Shown: piece after piece, positions 53,580-62,093 of the stretch
Layout of the letters: each line of letters starts with the position of its first letter
Numbering within the stretch: the first letter of the stretch is position 1
DNA from: Gliomastix tumulicola
Taxonomy: Eukaryota > Ascomycota > Sordariomycetes > Hypocreales > Bionectriaceae
Length of the DNA stretch: 64,000 bases
Assembly: GCA_001599755.1 (NCBI GenBank)
Contig: BCHX01000003.1
Coordinates: forward strand, 4,267,410-4,331,409
Reading direction: 5' to 3'
Notes under the pieces: generated by a model
What the model was told of the DNA's origin: nothing
Seen by the model: the letters and a program-made list of their open reading frames with translations, nothing else
The model's database searches: none
Translations under genes and position numbers: made by a program

Positions 53580-54735
53580 ACGAAACGCTAACCTGCTTGG
53601 AAAGAAAGCCACCCGTGACGCCCCGATTTGGATACCGGAAAAGGCCTGGAGCGATTGGTGGCACGTTTGAACTTCGATGTGCTATGGCGTGCTGCACCCA
53701 CGACGGTGCGGTGCACTGCCCAAACGATTGGCCACGGACCTTGTCGCCGCCCTCGTCCACGACATCGAAGAAGCGTTCGCCCGGGGGCAAGTCGCGGCGC
53801 TTGCCATGATGGATGTCTAGGCGCTTTCGATAAGGTAATGGGAAACCGGCTTGCACTCCGGCTCTGGGAACAGGGACGGCCGGCGCACCTCGTCCGGTGG
53901 GTCTACGCGTTCATGGCCGCTCTGCCTGTGTCCGATATCAGACCAAAACACCCTAATCCCTTCTGCAATGCCGGCTGCCGCAAGGATTGCCTGTGTCGCC
54001 AATCTTCTTCCTGCTCTACACCGCGCCGACCTACCGTCTAGGAGACGCACAAGGGTATTTTGGGTACGCCGTCGACGTGGCCACCCTCTGCTTCAGTGAT
54101 TCAGCAGAGGCAACCGCCGCGGAGGCGACAAGGGATATTGACTAGCTGGTCTCCTAGGGGGCGGCTAACGTCATTGCTTTCAACCCGGACAAAAGACCGA
54201 GGTGATGCATTTCTCGAGGTTGCTCACGAGGAGTGCGTCGCCTGTATGATATGGCGCCCATGAAAAACGACCCGGGACGGCACTACGATAGCTCAGGGTC
54301 TGGATCGACCATACTCTGTCTCTCAAAACACACATCGAAAACTAGGCGGCCAAGGCCCGGGCCATGGCATACCGCCTAAAAGTGCTTACCAACACAAAGC
54401 ACGGACTGCTCCCCTCCGCCAAGCAGAGGGCTGTCCAGGCATGCGTGGTCCGGTCTTGCTCCGTGGAACGGGGGCGTGGTGTCCGGGCGCGACCAGCCCG
54501 TTGGGGTCGCGGCCGTCGAGAGAGGTGTCATCAAGAATCAAGGAGCTAATCTCGAGGATGGATCACGACACCGATCGCTACCCTTCACGAGAGAGTCCCC
54601 CGGTGGCGCAGCTGCTAGAAGCCTTCCCTTTACGCTTTGCGACCCGCCTCAATGGTCTCGACGCGGCACATCCACTTGCGGTGCGCACTCGGCCGGCCGA
54701 ACTACTAGTCGATTACGGCTTGATCAAGTGAAAAT
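53580..54735 (+). pseudogene. Decayed Tad-like non-LTR retrotransposon (reverse transcriptase remnants)
   Basis: Three-frame reading shows pieces of a LINE ORF2 reverse transcriptase in order. They are GKGLERLVAR (53637), KRLATDLVAALVHDIEEAFA and MMDV-stop, GAFDKVMGNRLALRLWEQGR, WVYAFMAALPV, then a YADD-box region reading FGYAVDVATLCF with the second catalytic Asp replaced. After that come FNPDKTEVMHFS, KTHIEN, KVLTNTKHGLLPSAKQRAV and LLEAFPLRFATRLNGLDAAH. Frameshifts occur near 53690, 53815 and 54190, with at least four stops, including TGG-to-TAG at the SWGAAN block. Tad/I-clade LINEs of Sordariomycetes share these blocks. The element is a 1.1-kb inactive fragment; ends and target duplication were not found. 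Its presence marks the start of the repeat-rich part of the window. Confidence 0.7.
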
Positions 54736-54989
54736 ACTAACTATCATCTAGTGTGTCCCGAACCTGCCTTCGGCAGATAGGCGAGCTGCTGGACTTACTG
54801 TAAGAAACATACAATCATAATTGATGATTATATCCGACTGCTGGACGAGAGTAATAATACCCTCGTTGACCAACTAAGTGAGCTGTTCGAAATACTTATA
54901 AATGTCTTAGGAATAGCCTGGCGATCGAGGAGGCTGGTCATAGACAGTACGGAGCTCGCACTAGCATGCTGCCTTTCAATTTATTCAAA
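54736..54989. other. AT-rich degraded DNA
   Basis: An AT-rich stretch between the LINE and the NLR remnant, probably mutated coding remnant of one of them. No frame is readable. Confidence 0.35.
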
Positions 54990-55720
54990 CAAGATAATCC
55001 ACATCGCAGTGACTGCATGAGGTATACCGGGATCCCTTCCAACCGACTTACGCCGCCGACAATCCCTTAATAAAGAGGGCAGCAAATTGACGGAAGTGGC
55101 AAAAGCACTCGGCACTCTCCAAGCGTTCTCTTTTGTGTCGCAAGGGACAAACAAAGCCGTGGATATGCACCGCATAGTCCAACTGGTGACGCGCAAGTAG
55201 CTTGTCATGAGGGGAAGAATGGCGGAATTTGCACGAGAGGCTCTCATGGTGGTGTTAGATGCCTATCCATACGGAGAATTTGAGAGCCGAGAGGTCTGTC
55301 TTCAGTACTTGCCACATGCTAATGCTGTGCTGGCACATGTAGAAGCGACAGTCGAGGATGAAAAACTTAGGAAGATAAGTCTTCATCTTAACATTGGTGG
55401 ATTATTTCTATATCAGGGACGATGAAAGGAGGCCGAGTCGCTGTTTATGCAGGTGATGGAGACAAGACAGCGAGTGCTTGGAGCGGAGCATCCACACACA
55501 CTTCTCAGCATGGCCAATCTGGCTGCGACATACCACACCCAAGCCCGGTACCTTGAAGCAGAAGTACTTCATAAAGAAACATACCAGCTTCGCCAGCGTA
55601 TTCTGGGAGATGCACACCCCGATACAGCTCAGAGTATGCGAGACCTTGCTACGACCCAAGATTGTTTACGCCAAAAGCAGGCTAGCCCAGTCCAGACCTC
55701 GCTGACCACTTCTATCTAAT
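54990..55720 (+). pseudogene. Decayed NLR fragment: winged-helix end plus TPR repeats
   Basis: One frame reads continuously from about 55075: KLTEVAKALGTLQAFSFVSQ, AVDMHRIVQLVTRK-stop-LVMRGRMAEFAREALMV, CLQYLPHANAVLAHVEAT, SLHLNIGGLFLYQGR-stop-KEAESLFMQVMETRQRVL, GAEHPHTLLSMANLAATYHT and GDAHPDTAQSMRDLATTQ. This is the end of the STAND/NB-ARC module followed by kinesin-light-chain-type TPRs (TPR_12) of fungal NLRs. The two internal stops fall where the family has Trp (TRKWLV and QWKEAE): TGG to TAG and TGG to TGA. Upstream (55006-55074) another stop and frame change are seen. Both stops are G-to-A transitions, as RIP would leave. No P-loop was found, so only the C-terminal third remains. Confidence 0.68.
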
Positions 55721-56385
55721 CAAAAAAACCACGCCGGAGCGCAACTCGGGGCCTTTTACGTCTTAGACGCAGTGCAATGCTCTACTCAACCAGTCTAATC
55801 GACTGTCCCCCATTGAGGACAGCTCTTCTGTTTCCCTCTGGACGGATCGAGTTGGTTTCGCCCATCCAACGACAGGACGACATCCGCGGCCAATGTATTG
55901 CGCTTCCATAGTGCACGCTCTTCCTCTTCCTCCATGAATGCAAGCCACTTTTGAGTAGCCTCGCCAAGGCATGGTGCTGGCTAATAGATCACACTCGGAG
56001 AATCTAGATCGTTGTCTCTCAATGCGCCAACGCACGGTAGGATATGCGCGGTGTGATCTAGCCTCAAGTAGCTTAATACACTCTGGGTCACCAAGCCCAC
56101 CTCCACATGGGGGCGTTGTTGGCTTGGCAGTCTGGCGCCTTCTACCTTGCGGGGGGCCACTTTAGTGATGTAGTGTTAGCAGCCCATCAGCGCTAGCTAT
56201 TGCACAGCCTAACAAGGCGTTCAACAGGTTGCCTTACAGGATGCCTCCCCGGTGATGTTATCTGCACTTTGGTCCAGCCACGCTTCGCAAGTTGCTTATT
56301 CCTACAGAGAAAAGCCGAGGTCTTTTATGTTGTAGAGCAGGTTGATTAAGCTGCAAGTGATAACAAGAGCCGGGGCTCACCCAAG
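55721..56385. other. Region with a possible degraded exon
   Basis: 665 bp between the TPR remnant and the PNP gene. On the minus strand, about 55973-55800 reads LGEATQKWLAFMEEEEERAL then WKRNTLAADVVLSLDGRNQL with no stop, a protein-like piece of unknown origin. The rest shows nothing. Confidence 0.35.
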
Positions 56386-56502
56386 TTATCCTAGCAAAAG
56401 CGAGGGAGCTATCTGTCTATGCCAAGTTCGCAAGGTCATTTGAGCCTTCTTCAACCAACACGCCCGCCCGCTGCTGTAAGAGGTTAATCTCGGCAACCTA
56501 TG

Positions 56503-56550
56503 AAAGTTTATAGTCGATGTCCTATTCATCGTTGTCCCAGCAATCACGTT
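56503..56550 (-). other. Amyloid-like motif at the C-terminus of the PNP protein
   Basis: Sixteen codons read NVIAGTTMNRTSTINF, preceded by HGPITGR. The pattern N-x-[VI]-x-G-x6-[ST]-x-[LI]-N-F recurs at the N-terminus of the neighbouring NLR (62142-62189). Short Asn/Gly/Thr motifs shared between effector and NLR are the hallmark of fungal amyloid signalling. Function is inferred. Confidence 0.5.
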
Positions 56551-56917
56551 CCGGCCAGTGATCGGCCCATGGAAAACAGACTGCGGGTGGCTTGTCTCGT
56601 TCCTTGCGGAGATTGGCTTTGCCGGAATCTCAGCCAGAGCAGCCTTAGCATACGCGGCTGCCATTGCGGCTGTGTACGGCTGCCATTCCTTGTTCTTGTG
56701 TGTGTCCCCATAGTCGCACACGCCCCGGATTACGCCCACGGGGATGCGGTTCATTGTACCGGCTGCCTCCATCTCAAGGCCAATCAGATCATATCTGTCT
56801 CGCAGCTCGTCCCTTTTGCGGGCGTTCTTCATCAGCTTCTCGCCCGAGCCGATGGGTCCGTACCATACTCGAGTGCGTTGGGAGACGGGCCTCAGTGGTC
56901 GGTCCGCTGCCCTCTCC

Positions 56918-56925
56918 ATCCCATC
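56918..56925. repeat. Left copy of 8-bp target-site duplication
   Basis: ATCCCATC immediately precedes the left inverted repeat (CAGTGTTGC...) and is identical to 60843-60850. Eight bp is the hAT-superfamily length. Confidence 0.95.
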
Positions 56926-56943
56926 CAGTGTTGCTAACAATAT
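56926..56943 (+). repeat. Left terminal inverted repeat
   Basis: CAGTGTTGCTAACAATAT; matches the right end in inverted orientation with one mismatch (C/T at position 13). Confidence 0.92.
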
Positions 56944-57109
56944 AAACAATATGATATTGGCAATATGGGACCCCTCGCAATATTATTGCGACACCAAGGG
57001 CCCATATCATATTGCGCAATATGGGCAGAGGCCATATTGTATTTATTGCCAAGACGCTAATATATTGCCAGTGTGACAATATATCCCGTATATTGCACGT
57101 GACAACACA

Positions 57110-59282
57110 CTACACGGCTTCTACACAAGCCTCGTCGCCCCGGAAATCTTGGATCCCAAGCCATGACTTCAGACACTCCAACGCTTCAATCACATCGCTC
57201 CCAAGTCGGTTTCGACGGTCCGTAATTGTGATTCCTGCCCCAGAGAACAGCCGTTCAGGCTCCGCAGACATGGCAGGAATCGACAATATATCCACTGCCA
57301 GCTTGCTCAGACTCGGGTACGCTTTCTGCTGCGTTTCCTCAAGCCACCATGCAAGAGCGCTCGTAAAGCCATAAACCCGTTCAGACTTACAATATCGCTC
57401 GTACTCGTCTATGATGAGCGGTGGCTGCAGATGCTTGTTCCTCCAATCCAGAAACTCGTTGGTGGTTGTCGACGGAACCTCGCAGAGAGGAAGTGGTGGT
57501 TCTACAGGTTTATATTCATTCCACAGCCCTTCCATCAACCTCTCCGAGGACTGAACCCACTGCTGCTTCCAGTTCTCCTGGATGTAGTGCCATTTATGCG
57601 AAGGGTGGAGCACGACAGCCGCAACGTACGCAGGCGACTCGTCAGTCAGACAATAATACTTGTCCAGCTTGGCCCAGCCCGAGTTATACATCGGTGCCAT
57701 CATTGGATCACCGGCCGCCGCCTCCTTGCCAGCTTCGAACTGCGCCAACACAAAGTCCATGGCTAGGAGGACATTGTCGAGGGTGGCGAATGAGGACTCA
57801 AGCGCCTTCGTCGTCATCTTCAGCTTCTCTAAGAAGGTCTTGATCTTCTCCAAGGCAGCCCAGTCCTCGGAACAAAGCTCGTCTCCAGCGCAGTCTTCGT
57901 CCGCCCATTTGTGAAAATACCCATCAACGGCATCTCGCAGATGCAGGGCCGTCTTCAACATGGTATACCACGAACTCCATCTTGTGTCATTGTCACGCGC
58001 AAGCTTCCGGTTGTGGCTGATGGCGAGAAACTTCTGGCTGCGCTGAACGCTTCGTTGGATGTAAACGACAAAATTGTGTAGCTTGCCGAGAGGACCCTTC
58101 CTCCGCCACGCCTCCATCTGCTTGAGTGTTGCATGGTACAGTTCACCATCGCCGTCTTCAAGCTTTTCATTGTCGGTGACGAAGAGGAATGCTTTGGCGG
58201 CGAGATTGATGATATGGCCTTGGCACCGGAGTCGGTGGCTTTCCGGATCGTAATGGATGTCGTATCGGCGCAAGAGGCCTATGGGAATGTTAGGGTCGGA
58301 CCATAGAAAGCAGGTGTCCATACCGACCAAGAGAAAGGGATCTCATCATCCCATCATTGTTGGTAGCATTGTCCATCACGAAATAGCCGAGTTTGGAAGC
58401 GAAGCCCCACTCGTCAACCACGTCCAGCACGGCCGCGGCGAGGTGACAACCGTCGTGCTCCCCATCGATGTCTTTCAGAGCGAGGGTGTGGTGTTCCAGC
58501 TGGCCGTCTTCCGTGACGTAGTGACCAACTATGCCCAGGATGGCCAAAGAGTTTGGAGACGTCCAAAGATCGCAGCTGATGTGGATCCTTGACTTGGCTG
58601 ACTGGATGCGCTGCTTCACGCTCTCCTTCCGGTCTGCGTACTGCCGCATGATCCATTTTCGGATTGTCTCGTGGGAAGTGGGGAGCCAAGTGTCGATATC
58701 GTCATTGATGTAGGTCAAGAGAGCGCGGAACTCTGGGCATTCTACGAGCCGAAATGGGAGTGAGGAGGCCGTGATGAACCTCACATACAGCACTTCGAGC
58801 TTGTCAGGGTCGATCGACTCTCCGACCTGATCGTTAAGACGACGGCGTTTTCGGGGGTTTTCTTCGGCCATAGCGCGAGCATGTTCGAGGATCGTTCGTA
58901 TCGTTGCCACCCTAGCCGTTCGCGGGGCGCCCCTCGACAGGCCGTGCCCGCCGGGAGGGGGGTCCGTAAGGTGTTTTGCGGGAGCCGCCGTGCCCCCTGA
59001 ACAGGCGTATGCTCTGTCACAATGTTTGCAGCGCCACTCTTCTTTTCCGGTCTGCCGATTGTAGTATCTCGTCTCTACATCCTCCTCTGGCATATGGCAG
59101 AAGACCCAAGAAGTTCTAGGCTTGGAGGCAGAGGCCGTGGAGGCCGTGCATGGTCGGGATGGCGACGTTTGGCTTTCGTGTAAGTCTTGCAACTGTTGAT
59201 CGGAGAGATCTGACAAGTCGATGGAGACAGACAACTCTCTTCGCCGGGGCCGTTTAACAAAAGGAAGGCGCTGTTGGGACAT
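57110..59282 (-). CDS. hAT transposase
   Basis: Two exons, 59282-58328 and 58278-57110, join in phase through a ~49-bp intron (GTCGGT donor, CCCTAAC branch, CCATAG acceptor). The result is 707 residues with no internal stop. The N-terminus MSQQRLPFVKRPRRRELSV leads to a BED-type zinc finger (EEWRCKHCDRAYAC, AAPAKHL). The RNase-H-like core shows ISCDLWTSPNSLAILGIVG and GYFVMDNATNNDGMM. After the intron come HRLRCQGHIINLAAKAFLF and DNDTRWSSWYTMLKTALH. The C-terminal hAT dimerisation block reads YPSLSKLAVDILSIPAMSAE then PERLFSGAGI and NRLGSDVIEALECLKSWL. It cuts and pastes the element. Without the intron the frame is split into two ORFs overlapping at 58290-58330. The GTATGG donor 4 bp downstream does not keep frame. 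Confidence 0.9.
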
Positions 59283-60154
59283 GGTAGTCAGTGCCTCTGG
59301 TCCTGGTAGAGGTAGGGTAAGTGCAAGACGGGATCATGGTTGATACCGGTGGATAGCCACCGGTAGGCCCGATTTAGGATGACTTCAGGTTCAGGTTCAG
59401 GTTCAATTCCTACTCGGTTGTAGCCGCCCTTTCCCAGCAGCCATGCCCGGAAGCGGGGTTTGGCCGACCGCCGAGGTGCTCCGGACACTCGTCCGTTGCA
59501 CCCCACTTCGCCGACGCCGTCCGGCGTTGGCCAGCTGCCTCCAAATTTCCCACTTTTCTACCTAAACCTTTATCTACGGAAGGCTGCCGCCTTCCATAGA
59601 ACTCGGCCTTGAATACTAATCTACATGCATTTTTAGGCTCCTATGGAGCGGCACATCCGCCCCATCTATGCGTCCTTGTACCTACAGTCTCCCCCCAGTG
59701 CTCGGCTTCGTCTGCTTATTGACTGACCCTAAATTGCCCAAGGATCCCAGTTTGCTTCATAAACTTGACGACCTTGCCTGCTATGCTTAGGATGACTTCA
59801 CCAAGCGCAGCACTTTATACATCCCTCGACGCGTTGTAGGGACGCGTGGTCGCGTGCCGGATCTGGTTGTCAATAAAGACCCCGTTGAGGAGAGTTCTAG
59901 CCAATCAAACGACGGGATTTTTGTTGCGAGTATAGGGTAGGCTGAAGGACCGAGTCTGTTCGGAGGCTGCTTCGCCCTGGGATTGACCATGCAATATAAA
60001 CAATATAAACAATATATTGCCAATACGAACATGGCCGTATTGTATTGTGACAATATGGAAACCTCCATATTGTATTGTCACAATATGGGAAAGTCCATAT
60101 CATATTGTTTATATTGCAATATACTACTTTATTGCCATATTATTAGCAACACTG
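59054..60154. repeat. Copy 1 of duplicated hAT terminal segment (contains secondary insertion)
   Basis: This segment runs from transposase codon ~76 through its start, the upstream region and a complete right terminal repeat ending CACTG at 60154. Without its 413-bp insertion unit it is 688 bp, the exact length of copy 2, so the two differ by substitutions only. Confidence 0.9.
59374..59800. mobile_element. 399-bp secondary insertion flanked by a 14-bp direct repeat
   Basis: TTAGGATGACTTCA occurs at 59374-59387 and 59787-59800 and encloses 399 bp absent from the sister copy. There the same sequence occurs once (60475-60488). A 14-bp duplication suggests retrotransposition of a short element. 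A near-consensus Pol III B box (GGTTCAATTCC, 59400-59410) lies just inside the left end, but no A box or tail was identified. Identity unknown. Confidence 0.65.
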
Positions 60155-60842
60155 GCCGATTGTAGTATCTCGTCTCTACATCCTCCTCTGGCATATGACA
60201 GAAGACCCAAGACATTCTGGGCTTGGTGGTGGAGGCCGTGGAGGCCGTGCATGGTCGGGATGGCGACGTTTGGCTTTCGTCTAGGTCTTGCAACGGTTGA
60301 TCGGAGAGATCTGACAAGTCGACGGAGACAGACAACTCTCTTTGCCGGGGCCGTTTAACAAAAGGAAGGCGCTGTTGGGACATGGTAGTCAGTGCCTCTG
60401 GTCCTGGTAGTGGTAGGGTAAGTGCAAGACGGGATCATGGTTGATACCGGTGGATAGCCACCGGTAGGCCCGAGTTAGGATGACTTCACCAAGCGCAGCA
60501 CTTTATACATCCCTCGACGCGTTGTAGGGACGCGTGGTCGCGTGTCGGGTCTGGTTGTCAATAAAGACCCCGTTGAGGAGAGTTCTAGCCAATCAAACGA
60601 CGGGATTTTTGTTGCGAGTATAGGGTAGGCTGAAAGACCGAGTCTGTTCGGAGGCTGCTTCGCCCTGGGATTGACCATGCAATATAAACAATATAAACAA
60701 TATATTGCCAATACGAACATGGCCGTATTGTATTGTGACAATATGGAAACCTCCATATTGTATTGNCACAATATGGGAAAGTCCATATCATATTGTTTAT
60801 ATTGCAATATACTACTTTATTGCCATATTATTAGCAACACTG
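60155..60842. repeat. Copy 2 of duplicated hAT terminal segment (functional outer end)
   Basis: 688 bp repeating 59054-60154 without the insertion. It contains a second transposase start with ~76 codons, running into the inverted repeat after YYNR. It ends at the TIR used at this insertion site. Confidence 0.9.
60825..60842 (-). repeat. Right terminal inverted repeat
   Basis: Read on the minus strand: CAGTGTTGCTAATAATAT. An identical internal copy ends at 60154. Confidence 0.92.
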
Positions 60843-60850
60843 ATCCCATC
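60843..60850. repeat. Right copy of 8-bp target-site duplication
   Basis: ATCCCATC, identical to 56918-56925. Removing the element and one copy restores an open PNP frame across the site. Confidence 0.95.
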
Positions 60851-61458
60851 CTGTCCTGTCACGAAGAGCTTATCGTGTTCCTGGCCGGGGTCAGAAAACG
60901 TGCCCGCTGCGTGCTGTTCTTCTTTCATTGCTTCGTAGTATTGCAAGAAGAGCGGTGCGTCTTTGGGCGCGTGGAGCTTGATGCTGTCGATGGCCGATCG
61001 GATGACTGTTTCAGTCGTGGCAAGTATATGGCCTTGGCGTAGCGGCTGGAATCCAGCCTCTGCAGTTTCTTTCCCAAGCTCATAAGCGATCAGGCCTGCA
61101 CTGCTGCCTTCTGGGAGGGCCACGAGTACGTCGCCCAATCGAATGTCGCGCGACAGGCTTGGGAGACCTGCGGCGACGCCGACGAGGAGCCCAAACCAGA
61201 GATTGGGAAAGAACTTCTTGACCTGACTCGCCAGTGCCGCTGCCGAACCGGTGCCATACTCTTGGCCGGCCGGACAAGTGGCAACGATGATGTTGTGGCC
61301 CCAAAAATATCACCGGCATGAAATACGTAGTCGTCGCCTCGACACATTGGGAACCGGCCGTGGTGCAAATGATCCATCACGTGTAAGGCTGCTTGTGCCT
61401 CAACCTCGAGGGGGGCAATCCATGCCACAGTGTAAAGTTCTGGGTTCAGTTCAGACAT

Positions 61459-62093
61459 TCTGGCTGGGTGGCAAGAAATATGACGGTTGATAAAATTAAG
61501 TCGCAGCGGGATCTGAGTATTGCCGACTTTTATGGTGAGGAGCTGCAAGTATGGGGCTAAATGAGACGCATCTACGTCTGTATATGCGCAAATAATCCAT
61601 ATCGACATGGAGTGCTGCTGACTCTTCTCGGACGAGAGGTAGGCCTGTAGGGTGCGCGACGGTCCGCCCCAGCGACTCTATTCACGCCAATGATAAACAT
61701 GGCGGCCCGTACTACCATAGCAGAAACTACATTATGGACAACTGAATTTCCCATGGAATTCAAGGTGGGAAAGCGGGCCGCGCTATGCGATTCTGAATCT
61801 TGCTGCCCAACGCGTCGTCCAACCTGCATTCACGAGCTGCCCAGGCCGTAATCAGGTCAAGGACTGAGGAAATACATTGGGCAGCGGCTGTGCCACGAAC
61901 CCCGCACTCAGCCCAGACGAGACGTGCGCCACCCACGTGCTGCTGTCCGTGGGCGTCTTCCTTCTACGCCTTGGCCTCGCAGACAAATCCCTCATTCCTT
62001 GCAACATTCGCTGAGACGCAGCCCAGACCTTAGACAGGGGCTGGCTTCGCGCAAAGACGGGCAGGCGAGCGCAAGCGTCGACGCTCCATAGCC
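61459..62093. promoter_or_regulatory. Shared promoter region of the PNP gene (-) and NLR gene (+)
   Basis: A 635-bp gap between the two divergent start codons, without a supported coding frame. Head-to-head placement would allow co-expression of an effector/receptor pair. Confidence 0.5.

Larger units (their letters stand above)
56926..60842. mobile_element. hAT-superfamily DNA transposon, 3,917 bp
   Basis: The left end reads CAGTGTTGCTAACAATAT. The right end, read on the minus strand from 60842, is CAGTGTTGCTAATAATAT, one mismatch in 18. Both ends are flanked by ATCCCATC. The subterminal ~150 bp at each end are packed with CAATAT/ATATTG hexamers, likely transposase-binding sites. The minus-strand transposase occupies 59282-57110. 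The right part is odd: 59054-60154 is tandemly duplicated as 60155-60842, and the first copy carries an extra 399-bp insertion. An ambiguous base lies at 60766. The transposase frame is complete, so the element could be active or recently active. It interrupts the PNP gene. Confidence 0.95.
56386..61458 (-). pseudogene. PNP_UDP-domain effector-like gene broken by a frameshift and a hAT insertion
   Basis: The 5' part (61458-60843) starts MSELNPELYTVAWIAPLEVE and continues HHGRFPMCRGDDYVFHAG, then a one-base frameshift near 61300-61306. It resumes NIIVATCPAGQEYGTGSAAA, FGLLVGVAAGLPSLSRDI, LGDVLVALPEGSSAGLIAY and EEQHAAGTFSDPGQEHD up to GQDG at the transposon. The 3' part (56925-56386) resumes at DGMERAADRP, then TRVWYGPIGSGEKLMKNA, YDLIGLEMEAAGTMNRIPVG, VIRGVCDYGDTHKNKEWQPY and AYAKAALAEIP. 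This is the PNP_UDP domain of the fungal NLR type, with its MEMEAAG-type active-site block. After it comes the short NVIAGTTMNRTSTINF motif (56550-56503). No NACHT follows on this strand, so it was a stand-alone effector-like protein. The 3' end is uncertain; a stop lies at 56386-56388. Confidence 0.82.

Noticed and set aside
56926..57095. Repeated CAATAT/ATATTG units considered as a CRISPR-like or satellite array
   Set aside because: Spacing is irregular, both orientations are mixed, and they lie only at the transposon ends, which fits subterminal binding sites.
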